Shown in pieces: positions 1 to 12,600 of a stretch of DNA of 64,000 bases. Source of the DNA: Andrena cerasifolii (taxonomy: Eukaryota > Arthropoda > Insecta > Hymenoptera > Andrenidae); the NCBI RefSeq assembly GCF_050908995.1, contig NC_135123.1:8060001-8124000 (forward strand), in the 5' to 3' direction. The notes under the pieces were generated by a model. That model ran no database searches. It was not told the DNA's origin and saw only the letters and a program-made list of their open reading frames with translations. The stretch's first letter is position 1; every line of letters begins with the position of its first letter. The position numbers were made by a program, and so were the translations under genes.

Positions 1-105
1 TTGGCGAGCCCGTAAACGATATGCGTGCACCCCTCCAGCTCGATGTCCTCCGGCAAGAATCTCCCTGCCCTCGGGCGTGTCCGCGCCCATTTCATTAGGT
101 AGCAA
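1..105 (-). other. GH18 domain 5, N-terminal fragment cut by the window edge
   Basis: Reads KVVCYLMKWARTRPRAGRF, then LPEDIELEGCTHIVYGLA, the usual first strands of a GH18 barrel. The catalytic motif lies beyond position 1 and cannot be judged. Confidence 0.8.
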
Positions 106-3100
106 ACGACTTTCTTTTGGTCCCTTTGCTTCGCAGCGATCAGAGGGAGAAGCTTGTTCGTCTGTTTCTGGGAGTCCTTGCACTTAGTATTCTCTGGCCA
201 GTCGCAACGGTCCTCGTTCCAGTAAAGACCAGGCGGGCACGAGTGCTCGCTTAGCCTGCCAAAGTTGCATAAGAAGTACTTGGAACAATCTCTCTTGTGG
301 GGAACGAATAAGCGGCCAGTGCAGTCCTCGGGCGAGGCTCCCAGCGGTGGTGGATCACCAGCTTCTATTTCAACGGTGTCGTCGTCGTCGATGTCCGTGG
401 TCGAATCGGTGGATGTGGAAGTTGGGGGCAAGTATGTCGGTCGCGGGGACGTCGTGGGTTCCCAACTGGGTTGCTGGGTAGTGGTCGATTCCGTGGTGGA
501 CTCGCCCAGGTCGATCGTTGTGTATTCTAATTTGAGAACATCGAGAAATTCATGATTCCCTGCGATAGAAAGCTGTCTATTAAATATTCACCGTTTGCTA
601 CTGGGCACAATGGGCCTTCGGGATAATTTCTGAGGACCCTGTTCATGGTCCTCAGCAGTGGGCTCGGCTCGCAGTCGCATCTGTTCTTGAAATCGTCTAA
701 ATCTAGAGCCCAGATCATACCGCCGGCTAGATCGAGGTCTTTTATTAGCTCTGCTTTCAGCTTGATTTGCTGCGCGTCGTCGAAGCTGACCCACTGGTCG
801 CCGCTGTAAGCGTACGGGCCGATGCGTCTCTCCTTGTCTTGGATCACGGTCCAGCCCTTCTTCAGGGTCCTTTCGCATATCTGTAGGAATGAGAATGCGG
901 AGAATCGTGGACAAAGGTCTAAAGAAATTGCTCGCTGATAGGGCAAAAGGATCTTACTTCGTAATAGGATAAGAAACCTCTAGCTCTGGTCGCTTCCCCA
1001 GCTTCACCTCCGCCGTAAGTTGGCGCGTTCAACCCTCTTTGACTTCTCTCCGCCAAAGAAAAGGACTGCCCGTACATGGGCGCACCCATTACGAGTTTCT
1101 TTGCTGGGGCACCCTTCTCCATCCAGTAGTGAATCGAGAAGTTCTGTAAAACGATTACGACGGATCCTATCGTACGAACGTAGCATTTGATCGAGACGAA
1201 GAGCGACTGCGCGGTTAATCGTGACTTTTAAACACGTACCGCGTTAAAGGTTGGCTCCCAGTCGCCAGGCAAATGGTACAGGGGCGCTACGTGACCGGTT
1301 TTCTTATCCCACTGGCCGTGGTAATCGTAAGTCATGACGGATATCCAATCTAAATACTTGGCCAGGGTCGGGACGTCGTAGCCGGCGTCGATGACTCGTT
1401 TGCTCGGCGAAACCGCCGAGGATAGCAGCAAACCTCGCGGCTTAAACGCATCGCTCAACTCCTTCACCAAATTGGCAAAGGCTTCTTTGTCTGAAGCCGG
1501 CCCCTTGTTGCAATCCACCTGAAATTCACGGGTCAGCGGACGCTCATTGGAGAATACTGGTCCAAGTACGAAGTGAATCCTCTTTCGTTACCTGCCAGCA
1601 TACTGGGTACTCCCAGTCCAAGTCCAGGCCCTGGAAATCATACTTTTCTATAAACTGTATGACGTTCTCGATGAACCTTCGCCTCGCCGACGGTGAATTC
1701 GACAGTCGACTGTATTTGTCACCGGCGGAGTCGTTCCAACCCCCGATTGCCATCAACACCTTTATCCCCTTCGACTTCAACGCCGCTATTCTTTCGTAGA
1801 ATTCTAAAAGTAACGAACGATAGTACGAAGCTACAAAACTGGGTACAAGAAATCAGTTCGCTTATTTACTGTTGTCTATGTCGGCCCATGGATCGTGCGA
1901 TTTGATCGTCAGCTGGGATCCATCGAGTACAGCGAAACCGTAGAGAACGTGGGTGCACAGGTCGACGTCTATGTCCTCCGGCAAGAATTTCCCTCCCTCT
2001 TGTCGATACCAGGCCCAATTCGTGAAGTAGCATATCACTTTGTACTCGTCGTCAAGTTCCACCTGATCATTCGAAGTTGTCGATGAAACAGGCACGCCTA
2101 CAGTAGTGGGTGCCACTGTCACCGTGCTCGGCTCCAAATCCTCTTCGCTTATCGATGGTCTCACGGCTGTAAATTAAAAGGAAGTTCCATTATCTCGAAT
2201 AGCGAAGAAGAAGAATGATGAAAGGAGCAAAGTCTGATCTTTACGTTCGTCCCCTTCGTCCGGAGTCGCAGCCAGCACCCTCTGAAGGGCGTGCATCAAG
2301 GGATGAGGCTCGTCGCCGCAACGTCCACGGAAATCGTCGAGATCCAAGGCCCAAACCATCCCACCGCCCAGGCCCATGTCTCTGACGAACTCAGCTTTCC
2401 GTTCAATCATTTCCGCATCGTCGAAGCTGACCCATTGGTTGCCTTTGTAAGCGTACGGTCCCATTCTATGCTCCGGGTCCTGAACCACGGTCCAGCCACG
2501 GGTCCGTATCCTGTCGCAGATCTCGTAGTAGGCCAAGAATCCAGCAGCTCTGGTGAATTCCCCAGCCTGTCCGGCACTGGCGGGAGCGTTCAGCCCTGTC
2601 CCCTTGCTTGGCTCGTTTATTGAGAACGATTGCCCATACAGCGGCATTCCTGATTTCGCGACAAGTGATGCGGATGGTCAATAAGCTTTGGAGTTGAAAC
2701 GATTCATAGCAGAAAGATGTATACCCATAACGATATTGCGACGTGGAGCACCCTTCGCTATCCAGTAATTAATCGAGTAGTTGGCGTTGAAGTAATAGTA
2801 ATCGTCATCTGGGTGGGAATAGAGCGGTGCCACGTGGCCAGTCTTCTTGTCCCACTGACCATGGAAATCGTAAGTCATCACCGCGATCCAGTCCAAATAC
2901 TTGGCCAGCGCTGGCACGTCGTAGCCCTTGTCGATTACTTGCTTGCTGGGCGAAACCGCGGCACTCAGCAGCAATCCTTTCGGCTTCAGCACGTCGCTCA
3001 GCTCCCTCAGCAAGTCTGCGAAGGCCTGTTTGTCCGAGGGTGGACCTTTGTTGCAGTCGACCTGCAGAAGTTATGCGAACTCGTTCTAGCAACGTCTCAA

Positions 3101-6100
3101 GGGAAATTGATACGTCTGCAGGTCATGAGAATTATGAAGGTATCACTTACTTGCCAGCAAACAGGATACTCCCAGTCCAAATCCAGACCATCGAAGTCGT
3201 ACTTCTCCAGAAATTGAACAGCGTGAGAGATGAACTTGCTCCTGGCGGCAGGATTGTTCACCAGGCGACTGTATTTGTCCCCAGCAGAGTCGTTCCAGCC
3301 TCCTAGAGCGAGCAGCACCTTCAGCCCTCGCTTCTTGTAAGCGACAACGCGTTCGTAGAAGCCTGTTCGAAGGAAATCTGCAGTTAATAAAGAGATAATG
3401 ATCGATGCAACGGGGTAAGCGATCCGTACGGTTATCGTAATCTGCCCAAGAATCGTGGGCCTTGATAGTGAGCTCCGAATAATCTAGGACGGCAAATCCG
3501 TAGACGATATGCGTGCACAAAGTGTGGTCGATATTTTCAGGGAGATAGCGGCCGATGCCTCGCCGGTACCAGGCCCAGTTCGTGAAGTAACACACCACCT
3601 GACAATTAAAGAACGTACATCATTATGGGGAAACCTGATGTCTATGAAGTGCTCGGATAACGACAAACGGTTTTACTTTGTAATATCCAGAAAGAGGAGA
3701 AACTTCGTCAGGATTTATCACCGCTGGCGAGAGGGTGGTCGTGGCTTGAGTGGTGCTGGAAGGTTCCCAGGGTTTCTCTGTGCTCCAAGTGACTGGCTTG
3801 TCGATCGGTCTGCTCGACGTCGGAGGGTCCAGGTCCTCGGTCGAGTCAGAGTCATCCTGGCAATTAGCGCGAGCCGGCCAGTCGCAAATTCGAGTCTGTT
3901 TATTGAAATGCAGCCCTGGAGCGCAGTGGAACACCTCGTGACGACCCCACAGGCAAGCCTGGTAGCTTTCGCAGTCCCCGGGGACGCCGGAGTAGCTTCC
4001 GGGAATGCATGGCTGGACAAAGCAACGGACAGTTAAGGGGTCATTCCGGTTAGAGGGGTTGAAAAAATAGATTTTTTTTTTAAACATTGTTCGAAAGTAC
4101 ATATTCTCAAGAATGTACTGTTAAATTTTCATGAAAAAATTCCGATTATTTTAGCTTCTACAGAGACATTTTGTAGGGAGCGCAGAGGCTCGACCTCTAT
4201 AGATGGAACGACTCTCCAGTACCGTTTGCAATGATTAATTATAAAACAAAAAATATATTTCTATAGCTTAAGATATCTTTAATAAAATGCAAAAAGTCTC
4301 ATTAAATTATCTGTGGTAGTTTTCCTTTAATTAATTCCTAAAGATCGCCTATTTTTATGGACGCGCTGGCACTCAGTAGAAGACAAACGAGAGCTGCTAC
4401 TCACGCTGGACTTTCCGTCGGCAGCAACCAGCGAGGCGCTCTTGATGGGCGTGTCGTTGCAAGGGTTCTTGAAAGCCCAGTCGCACATGTTCCTCTCCTT
4501 GTTCCAGTTCAACCCCGGGCCACATTGCTGCGAGATCAGGTCACCGTTCACGCAGACCAGGAAATTCGTGCACGAATTCGGATAGGGGTAGTACTGGCCG
4601 TGCTCGCAGCTTTTCCCAGGCCTCTGAATGGGGCGCTCTGTGGTAATCGGTTTCTGAGTGGACGGCTGTCGCGTGGTGAGCGGAGAAGAGGACCAGCTGA
4701 AGGATGTAGTCGGCTTCTTAGATGTGGTGCTTCCAGTAGTAGTGGAAGTACTCGCGGTGGTGGTCCCTGGTGGCCTGTGAGTCGCTGAATCTGACCAAGC
4801 AAAAGATCAAGACGCTTCAACACGATTTATTCTGCAGATCGTTAGTCTCTTCGTCTAACAGCCATCGATTTACTTATATTGTACCGTCGGGAGATTTTGT
4901 ACACCTGCGGTAGCGCAGTATCGATCGAAATTAGAAGGAGACTCGCGCAAAGGAGATAAAGCGGTGTCATTTTCCAGGAAGATGCCAAGGAGCAGCCTGA
5001 AGCCCTGACAATCTTAAGCAAACTGAATGACTTACAGAGGCAAGATGCCTCGGCACAATCTTTGCTTGGAGGCGGTGGTTACAAAACCGACGGAAAAATG
5101 TGCGCAGGAGTGAACATGCTCGCTGTTAGCCACACCGTAAACAGGTTTATGCCATTGCCAACAGACCGATCCCTCATCTATTGACATGCGTTTAAAAAAA
5201 TGCCATACAGCTGAGTTTGCGTAACTTGTTACGCGCGCGCATCTCAATCGCTGCTTAATTCACATTCTACAGAGGGTACGCAACAATCTACCTCCCTGGC
5301 TGCATCTTCCCGACAGAAGAGTGTCTCCTTTGTTTCCACTGGTAGCGAACAAATCTGTTGGATCGATGCATCCGATAAGAATCCAGTCCTTACCAGTTGC
5401 TTGGCATTTCGCCGCTGCTGGCCAGTCGCAGATGCCTCGTCTCGCATCCCAGTGCAACCCAGGCGCGCATTGTTCGCGCTTCAATTCTCCGAGCACGCAT
5501 CTGAAGTAGCTACCGCAGTTGTCAGGGTCCGCGACGTACTCCCCAGTCGCGCACGGTGCCCCTGGTCTCGAGGAGTCCGTCGGTTTCTCTGTACCTTCCG
5601 TGATCTCTACGCTGGGCTCCACGGTGGGCGGTCTACGAGTTTGAATAACGAATCAGATGTATATTTGGTGATTCGAAACGGCGCATTGCAAGATAGCGCT
5701 ATACTTCGTTGAGGTCCAAGTCCAGGAGACGCTGCTCGACGGCTCGGTCCAAGATAACGTGGTGCTGCTCTTCGTCGTTGACTCTGGCTGCTTAGTCGGC
5801 TTCGGAGTCCACGTCCAACTTGGCCACGTAGTTGTCGGAGTCGTCGTGCTCGGTTTCTCGGACCAGGCCGGCCACCCGGTTGGTTTCGTAATCGGTGTAG
5901 TGGATCCGGAACTCTCTGCTGCCGCGTCGCTGTGAGTCGTCAGCGTCGGAGGCTGCGGTGTGACTGGTTCCGCTGGGCGGAGGCAATCCTCGGTTGGCTT
6001 AGTCTTCAAACGTCCTGCAGAAGAGAATACACAATTTGGTTCTTCTGTAGCGGAAAACTTATAGGTCGAATAATGGGTAGTACGCTGACCCAACGCCCGG

Positions 6101-9100
6101 TTTATGCTCTTCAGCAGGGGGAACGATTCCGAGCAGCAACGATTCAAGAAATCGTCCAGGTCTACGGTCCACAACGTGGCTCCTCCGTAACCACTTTGCA
6201 ATATGTGTTCTCCCTTCGCGAAAACGCTCTCTGCAGTATCGTAGCCCACCCACTGGTCCTTGTAGTAAGCGCTTGGCCCTGAAAAGTAGTATTTAAGATG
6301 AAGTCATTAAGACAGAACGCAGACGCCACGAATCCTCCCACGATTCTTCACCTGATCCATGTTTCCAGCCTTTGTTCTTGAGCCTGTCGCAAATCTCATA
6401 GTACGCTAGCATACCAGGCTGCCTGGTGAATTCTCCCGGAGTTCCAGGACCCGTCGCAGGGTCGCCAGGACTCGTCAGACTGTCGCTGGACAATCGGTAA
6501 GCTTGCCCGTAAAGAGGAATACCCATCAGAAGCTTGGACTTTTCTGCGCCTAATTGAACGAGGTACTCCAGCGTGGAGTTCTGAAAGAGTATCAACGATT
6601 AATTGATCAAAATCGATCATCATCGCGTCTATCAAAACTTACGACGTTGTAATACGGGTGGCTCTCGCCAGGAGTGCCAAACAGTGGCGACAGGTGTCCC
6701 GTCCTGGACTCCCAGGCACCATGATAATCGTACGTCATGACAGACATGAATTCCACCGTTTTAGAGATCGCCTGCACCTCGTACGCCCTGTCGATGACTT
6801 CCCTGTACCCCGACAGCGCGACAGCCAACGCGAGCTTAGGCTCCTGCTGGTCGAACTCGTCCTTCAACTCTTGTATCAGCTTGGTGAAGTTGGGCTTGTC
6901 GGAATCTGGACCTTTTCTGCAGTCGCTCTGCCAACACTTTGGATAGTTCCACTCGACGGAGAGTCCATCAAAGTTGTGCTTCTTTAAAAAGTTTATGGTG
7001 GACGCGATGAATTTCCGACGAGCAGCTCCGCTGCTTATCAGCCGAGAATATTTATCCCCGGTGCTGTCAGTCCAGCCTCCGATGGCCAGTAGCACCCTCG
7101 GCCCCTTGATCATCGTTATTCGTTCGTAGAGGTCTGTAAAAAAATTAGAAGATCGAGTCTCTACTAGGTTCTGACCCACCGAAGATAATAAGGACAAGGA
7201 ACTCGATGCAATTACTGTTTTCTATGTCGGCCCAGGGGTCGAACGCTTGAAGGAGCAACGTGTCCGGGTTCAGCCCAGCGAAGGCGTAAATTACGTCCGT
7301 GCACAAACGCGAGTCCAGCCGCTCAGGGACGAACATTCCATCATCTTTGCGGTACAGAGACCAGGAGGTCAGGTAGCAAACCACTCGTGGCGCCGTGTCC
7401 ATGGAGATCTCCAAATGCTGCAGTTGCTGGTCTTCTCGCAAATCTGACGGTGATCCATCCTCCTGGGCTCGATCATTTTGGCGGGGTTTACAGGCGCCTG
7501 GAGTGGCTTTCGCGCAACGTCCATTGACGGAGTCGAAATACCTTCCATAACCGCAATCGCCGTGATACTGTATACCTAAAGAACAGACGAGAACACTCCG
7601 TAACCGAGCGTACACCTGGGCTATGATGCGCCTTGCGTACCTTCGTGACAGGAATAGAATCCAGAGCAGCTGTTCTGGTCGTTGAGGAGCCCGTCGGTGG
7701 AGCACTTCTTCAGCAGCGTTTCGTCATAGAATCCTATCGATTCAGTCGCAGCGTTCAGCATCGGCCAAGGATTTCCGCAGATGCCCTGAAAGTGCAAGAT
7801 ACTAGCTGTAACAGATTGGAAGGACAAATTAGCGACGAGTCAAGAGTTACGCGCGTACCTGAAAATCGTCCAGATCGAGGGACCACAGGGACACGCCGCC
7901 GAGTCCTGTGGATCGCACGAAAGCCACCTTTATCTTCACCGATAGAGGATCCTCGTAACCGATCCATTGATCTCCGCGTTTTACATAAGGGCCCTCCTCG
8001 TCCCTGCCAGAGATCCACGAGTCGTCCTCCAGTTTCTCGCAGATCTTAAACGAATTAGCGTGTGAAATGACGATAAAAGGAATAGTCTCTAGAATTACAG
8101 ACTACCGATCTTTACTTCGTAATAGGCTATCCTGCCGTTTTTCTGATTAGCATAAGAATCGTCGGTTCCTGGTCCGATGACAGGCGCTCCAACGTCGGTG
8201 AAGTTTCCAAACTTGAGGGTGTAGCCCTGCCCGAAGATCGGCAGGCCAAGGACGACCTTCGACCTGTGCTCGCGTGGGATTCGATCGATCCATTTGCTCG
8301 TTGTTCGAACAACGTATTTCAAGGGTGCTGGGTGAAGGGCCAGTTTCTCCCTCCTCAACGGCGGAACCTCTCGCCACGCTCGTAGGAGCAGGAGATCGGC
8401 AATGGAGGTGACCTCCTGATCCACTGGATCCTCTGGTCTCTGCGCCACGGCTAGGATATACTCGCGACCGACGAGAGATCTTCTGATGGCCTTCAGCAAG
8501 AGCTTCAAGTCGTTCGAGTGCTCCGACGAGCTCTCCCAATCGATTTCAACGCCATCGAAATCGTGATCCTCCAGGAAGCTCAGTATAGATTTGGCCAGCT
8601 TCTCGCAATGGAGGGTGCAGTGATTTTTGGTCACCTCGGAGAACAGTTTCCCTCTATTAGGTGCTGCGATCGAAACGAGCACTCGCAACGCTGGGTCCCT
8701 GGATCGGTGTCCCGTTACCGCCTTGTATCCACCTGTTCGAATTGTTCGAATAAATTAACGGGACTCCCGACTTTATTAGTTTCTTATACTTCGCATTGAT
8801 AAACGCTCGATCGGTTTACCCTTAATCTCGTCGTACTCGCGGTCCCTCGAAGCGATGACCAAGCCCTCGGGATCTGCAAGCGAAGAAGATCGCGGGTTAC
8901 AACGTCCAGCGCGTCAGACCGCGGTTTCTGTGCGCATCGAATAAATAACCGAGTGTATACCCAGAGTGGTCGCTGCGTATATTAAGTGGGAGCATTTGTG
9001 GTCGGGGACTGCCTGAGGGAAGAGCGAGAACGGCTCTATCCTGTGGACAGCGCCAGAATCCAAGTGGCATATCACTTTCGGATCAACGATCTGCTGCGTG

Positions 9101-9672
9101 CGCGTCAGGGTCGGTGGAGCCAGGGGCTCGATCCAAATCGATTCATGGTCGATCCCGCTGAGGAAAGGAGTCTCGCGGTGCTCCACTGCATCCCTTAAGG
9201 GCACCCGTCCGTCAGGCCTACGAAACGTTACAATTATCAGTCACGTACCAGACATGTTAATCAACGAGTCGGGCCATTCTACGCGCCCAACGTTCGCGCC
9301 GAGAGCGTTGGGTTCGTGGCATGCTCCGACGATATCCCCTAAGGCCACTGACTCTCTGATATCCTGCAGAGGTAGGCTGCCACCTTGGGGATCGATCGCA
9401 TTCGCGGGCAACGCCTCGACCGCGTCCCGCAGCGGGTATCTTTGCGAGCCGTATTCCTCGTGGGTGACGGGGTCCTCCAGCGAATTCTCGATGGTCGGCG
9501 GGCTCTCGACAGCACCCCTTTGAAAGGCTGGCACGCCGATCACCTCTGCGTCCACCTCCCTCTGATTCGGTTGCCACGGCGGCGGCGGCGGCAGCAGCTC
9601 GTGAATGGATACTCGATACGAGGGCCCAGCGGCCGCCAGGCCCCCCAGAATCAAAACGAGCCAGGGAATCAT
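1..9672 (-). CDS. Cht10: Group II multidomain chitinase (Cht10-like), 3' end beyond the left edge
   Basis: Secreted multi-domain enzyme that hydrolyses cuticular chitin during moulting. Reading right to left I find exons 9672-9245, 9157-8961, 8873-8820, 8732-8116, 8044-7859, 7785-7641, 7575-7216, 7133-6643, 6580-6352, 6278-6084, 6014-5705, 5632-5394, 4790-4405, 4012-3677, 3598-3430, 3362-3151, 3061-2725, 2649-2245, 2166-1870, 1803-1592, 1518-1240, 1143-958, 880-592 and 526-1 (open). All phases agree, giving about 2,361 residues in the window. The ATG at 9672 sits directly after an acceptor AG, so an upstream non-coding exon is likely, and it opens with a signal peptide (MIPWLVLILGGLAAAG). Domain order is GH18-CBM14-GH18-CBM14x3-GH18-GH18-CBM14-GH18, with Thr/Ser/Pro-rich linkers. 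Five GH18 domains match the group II architecture known from Tribolium CHT10. The first donor (GTGACT) is weak and was chosen on phase. Confidence 0.93.
180..323 (-). other. CBM14 domain 5
   Basis: Starts CTGRLFVPHKRDCSKYFLC and ends in CDWPENTKC. It follows an acidic and Thr-rich linker within the last exon in the window. The preceding intron (527-591) is only 65 nt, chosen because it is the only donor/acceptor pair here that keeps frame. Confidence 0.82.
592..2054 (-). other. GH18 domain 4 of the chitinase (first motif Asp replaced)
   Basis: Begins KVICYFTNWAWYRQEGG and ends MIWALDLDDFKNRC. It has KVLMAIGGWNDS and MTYDYHGQW. The catalytic strand reads FQGLDLDWEYP: the Glu donor is kept, but the first Asp of DxxDxDxE is Gln (codon 1631-1633). 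Reduced activity is expected by analogy with GH18 mutants; this is inference. Confidence 0.88.
2245..3598 (-). other. GH18 domain 3 of the chitinase (intact active site)
   Basis: Begins VVCYFTNWAWYRRGIG and ends MVWALDLDDFRGRC. It has KVLLALGGWNDS, the full catalytic motif FDGLDLDWEYP and MTYDFHGQW. All residues of DxxDxDxE are present, so this domain should be active. Encoded by exons 15-18. Confidence 0.9.
3860..5553 (-). other. Cluster of three CBM14 domains (2, 3 and 4)
   Basis: Three six-cysteine peritrophin-A domains, one per exon. They lie at 5404-5553 (CATGEY...CAPGLHWDARRGICDWPAAAKC), 4459-4608 (CEHGQYY...CDWAFKNPC) and 3860-4009 (CIPGSYS...ICDWPARANC). All show the C-x-x-G-L-x-[WF]-[ND] and C-D-W signatures. 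Exon 13 would run to an in-frame stop beyond 4405, but its GTGAGT donor joins in phase to the acceptor at 4013, so I treat the gene as continuous. The 603-nt intron 4791-5393 holds no recognised exon. Confidence 0.85.
5705..6014 (-). other. Thr/Ser/Pro/Trp-rich linker exon
   Basis: One exon of about 103 residues made of Thr, Ser, Pro and repeated Trp (for example TTTWPSWTWTPKPTK). It separates GH18 domain 2 from the three-CBM14 cluster. Such linkers in chitinases are typically O-glycosylated; that is inferred here from composition only. Confidence 0.7.
6084..7395 (-). other. GH18 domain 2 of the chitinase (predicted inactive)
   Basis: Begins VVCYLTSWSLYRKDDG and ends TLWTVDLDDFLNRC. The catalytic strand reads FDGLSVEWNYP: the proton-donor Glu is Asn (codon 6946-6948), and two of the three Asp of DxxDxDxE are Ser and Glu. 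MTYDYHG is intact, so the fold and sugar-binding face appear kept. Loss of the Glu makes this domain catalytically dead by GH18 chemistry. Inactive domains are known in group II chitinases. Confidence 0.85.
7490..7704 (-). other. CBM14 chitin-binding domain 1
   Basis: Peritrophin-A type domain encoded across exons 6 and 7 (intron 7576-7640). Cysteines are visible in CSTDGLLNDQNSCSGFYSC, then CGYGRYFDSVNGRC and a final GAC. It lies between GH18 domains 1 and 2. The aromatic-rich centre (FYSC) fits chitin binding. Confidence 0.72.
7859..9086 (-). other. GH18 domain 1 of the chitinase (divergent)
   Basis: Most N-terminal GH18 barrel, spread over five exons. Beta-1 reads KVICHLDSG instead of the usual K-V-V-C-Y-x-T-N-W. 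The catalytic strand reads FDGVEIDWES, which keeps the Glu (codon 8533-8535) but changes the middle Asp of DxxDxDxE to Glu and lacks the following Tyr-Pro. The MTYDYHG strand that lines the active site is absent; that position reads LLLRAWREV. The barrel end (GVSLWSLDLDDFQ) is recognisable. Poor or no catalysis is inferred; a binding or structural role is possible. Confidence 0.75.
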
Positions 9673-12600
9673 CTGCAAACAATCAGCGCTGGAGTCGTGA
9701 TACGCCATAAATCATACAGCTCTAAAAGGTCCGCGACGGTCCGAATGGAACGTGACAATGAGTAGCGACGACAAGTACAAACGTTCGACGGGGGATTAAA
9801 TGGTAACGGCTGACAGGGGGTGTCAAATACACGGGTGATTAATTTTCTCGGTAGGACTCCGGCCTGCCGGTCGGCCGGATCGCGTGGATTCGCCTATGCG
9901 TGTCCGTATGCGTTCGTGCACGCGACCCACCAAACCTGTCCTGCACTCGAAACGCGCGTGCATCGAGACCGGAAAAGAAAAATATGGAACAAGGTGTGCT
10001 CGGCATGACAAGAACCTCGGCCTCCCGATAATTGGGCCCGGCCAAGTTCAATCACAATAATGACCAGGTTTGCGCCGTTGCTTGAAAAACGGCCGACACC
10101 GCGGCAACAACAACGTACTTCTTTGTTGACCTATTCTTAGCCCCTTGGGACCAAGACAAAAGTCTCTCGGACACTCGGCGACCTAGGGGGCTACCAATGG
10201 TCCCGGGGAGTGTCGGATGTCTCCCAAGCATTTAAAATAGCAGTTAAGCGGCTTCCACTCGTCTCGCGGCTAAATCGCTCGCTGTTGACAGGCCCATTGG
10301 CGAATTCCTTTTATTCGTCGCAAAGTAAACTGTCCGCGACCCGAGAGGAGCCCAGAAGCGGAGGAAAGAGAACGGCGAGAAAAATCGGCTTTTCGCCGGT
10401 TTCGTGTGCCGACAAGAGATTCCTCTGGAATTCGTTTAGACCCCGACGATTTCGTCGACCTTGCCATTCGCGTACCTACTTCGACTGAAATCCGTCTTCC
10501 TCGCGATGGGACAATAGGCGATACATTAGCCGCGAAATTGAAATTTATGCGGCCCCCGTGCGCTGATTCACTCGAGGACAAAGGCCACGCGGTGTACTTA
10601 AATCCTCGGTCGGTGGCGTTGAGGCATTAAAAATGCAAAGCCCGTAGGTGGAAGTGACCGGTCACGGCAGAGGACGACGTTTGCCAGTCCCCCCCGTCGG
10701 CTGCTTCCTCCGATAATAACTTTGAATGGCACGGACGACTGCAACGACATTTCACAGATACCGCGAGTCGCTCAATTAAATCCAGCAATTAAAATCGCAA
10801 GCAGTCGCGACGTTATCTTAACGCCCGAGCTACCGATGATCGAGCTGCTCGCTGACCATCGCATTGGCCTTTATTTTCGCATCTTATCTCCGACAAATGA
10901 GTCCGAACGGCAATCAGTCTCGGGCGCGCGCAACGGAAGGATACGATCTCTCGGTTCCGGTTAACGAGGCGGTAATCGCGGAGGCTGAGGGGGTCGGCTG
11001 TTCGCCGACGAACATCTTCAAGTACAAACGCTGATCGCCGTATAATCGTTAGACGGATATCTACGGAATAAGCGAGAAAATGGTAACGGGGATGGCAACC
11101 GGGGTAGAGAATGCGTCTGTATGGTAAGAGAACGAACCTTGCCCCGAGTTAGAAGCGGACGGGCGTTCCCGAAAATAGCGTGCCCAGGAGACGTCGATCC
11201 ACCGAACCGTCAATAGCACCTGATCGTACTGCACTGACCGATGATTGAGAAGTCGCAATGGGCCCCTGCGGACACTTCTCCTCCTTCTGATACTCCTCCT
11301 GCTCTGTTAGGACGTCCGCGATGAATTTTTAAAAGCACACACCACCCGCCTCGCGGGGAGGGCTAACTTGCATGAATCTGGTATTCCGAACGCGCGAGGA
11401 CGCCCATATATACCTACTCCATCGCCGGGGACCCCTCGACCCGCACCCTACAGACCCTGTCTCCAACGTCCTTGACCACGAGAACACGACCGTGTACGTA
11501 TGTACACCAATTCTCCCGATACACCTCGCGCTGGTGACATTAAGCGGATCTTTTGTGTGCGTGCTCCTGCACCCGTGCACCCGGGGACGTTCCGCGCCTT
11601 CTAATCCCGCCGTTTCTGTCCACTCCCTTCGCCGACCGAATCCTCCGTTTCCCGAGCTCGAATGCCGAGTGAAACAAATGCATTTGGCGAAGCTATCTGC
11701 ACTCCGTTCGCTCTCCGCTGGTAATCGACACCTGAAACGGCGAAATGTTTATTTCTCGAATAGCGTGACTGATCGCGGCCGGTCAGCATCCGGTACAAAG
11801 TGTAAATGCATATTTATAACAAGTATTCTGTTCGTACTTGACCGCGGTCTCGCGGATGAGACTCTAAATGAATAAACGACGGGCTCTTATGTTCTAGATG
11901 TTGAGCGCGATAGCGACGAGTCCTTAAGCGTCCTCTCTTCGAGTCTCAGGGATAAATGGAAGGTGATATCTAGAATAACGTGCCGCGCTTCTTTATGAAC
12001 TCTCCGTCCTCTGTTCGACGTGTTGATTTCAATGACACCAGGAACTCGGTGCTAAGGTGTCACCAATCCGAGATCGTCTCCTCCGCTTGATCCAAAGAAC
12101 AGCCGAATTACTGGAACTGGGTAAACGAGCGCCGAGTATTAGGATACAGAAAGGATTCGATGCGCATACATAAATTCACGGTGCCAGCTCTCTGCTTAGA
12201 GTTTCATGTCACAGGCACGACGATATTTCGAATAAACTAGGCAAGATTACCTTGAAACAGACGCAGGACAACCACGAGCTGCGCAATGGTTTTTTATTTT
12301 GACTAGTTGCGCGGGTGCAGTTTCAGTCTCCGAGTATCTTTCGCTTAAAAGTTTCCGCGGCATCGTCCCGCCTCGGAAATGCCGTCTCAGTTTCCACAGG
12401 CTTGGGGCCATAAAGTTGCTAGCAAAATTGAAAAACAACGACCGCGCAGTCGGCCGATGGTGAAATATTCCTGATATCCTCTCGAGCTACGTAAAGCCGC
12501 CCAGGGTCCGCTTTAAAACAAACGCGCGTGGTCCTCGAACCCCCTTACCAGCTACACCTAGAGGCCGGCGAAGAAGAAGAGTGGGAAGGGAGGGCCGAAG

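Noticed and set aside
4327..4404. Chitinase ending here at an in-frame stop
   Set aside because: A GTGAGT donor just before it joins in phase to the next CBM14 exon, and two further GH18 domains follow.
9157..9204. Longer exon 2 of the chitinase starting at 9204
   Set aside because: This would leave an intron far too short, while the pyrimidine-rich acceptor at 9158 gives a normal 87-nt intron in phase.
10210..10630. Overlapping frames of 75-100 codons on both strands
   Set aside because: Neither strand shows domains or partners; typical of GC-rich random sequence.
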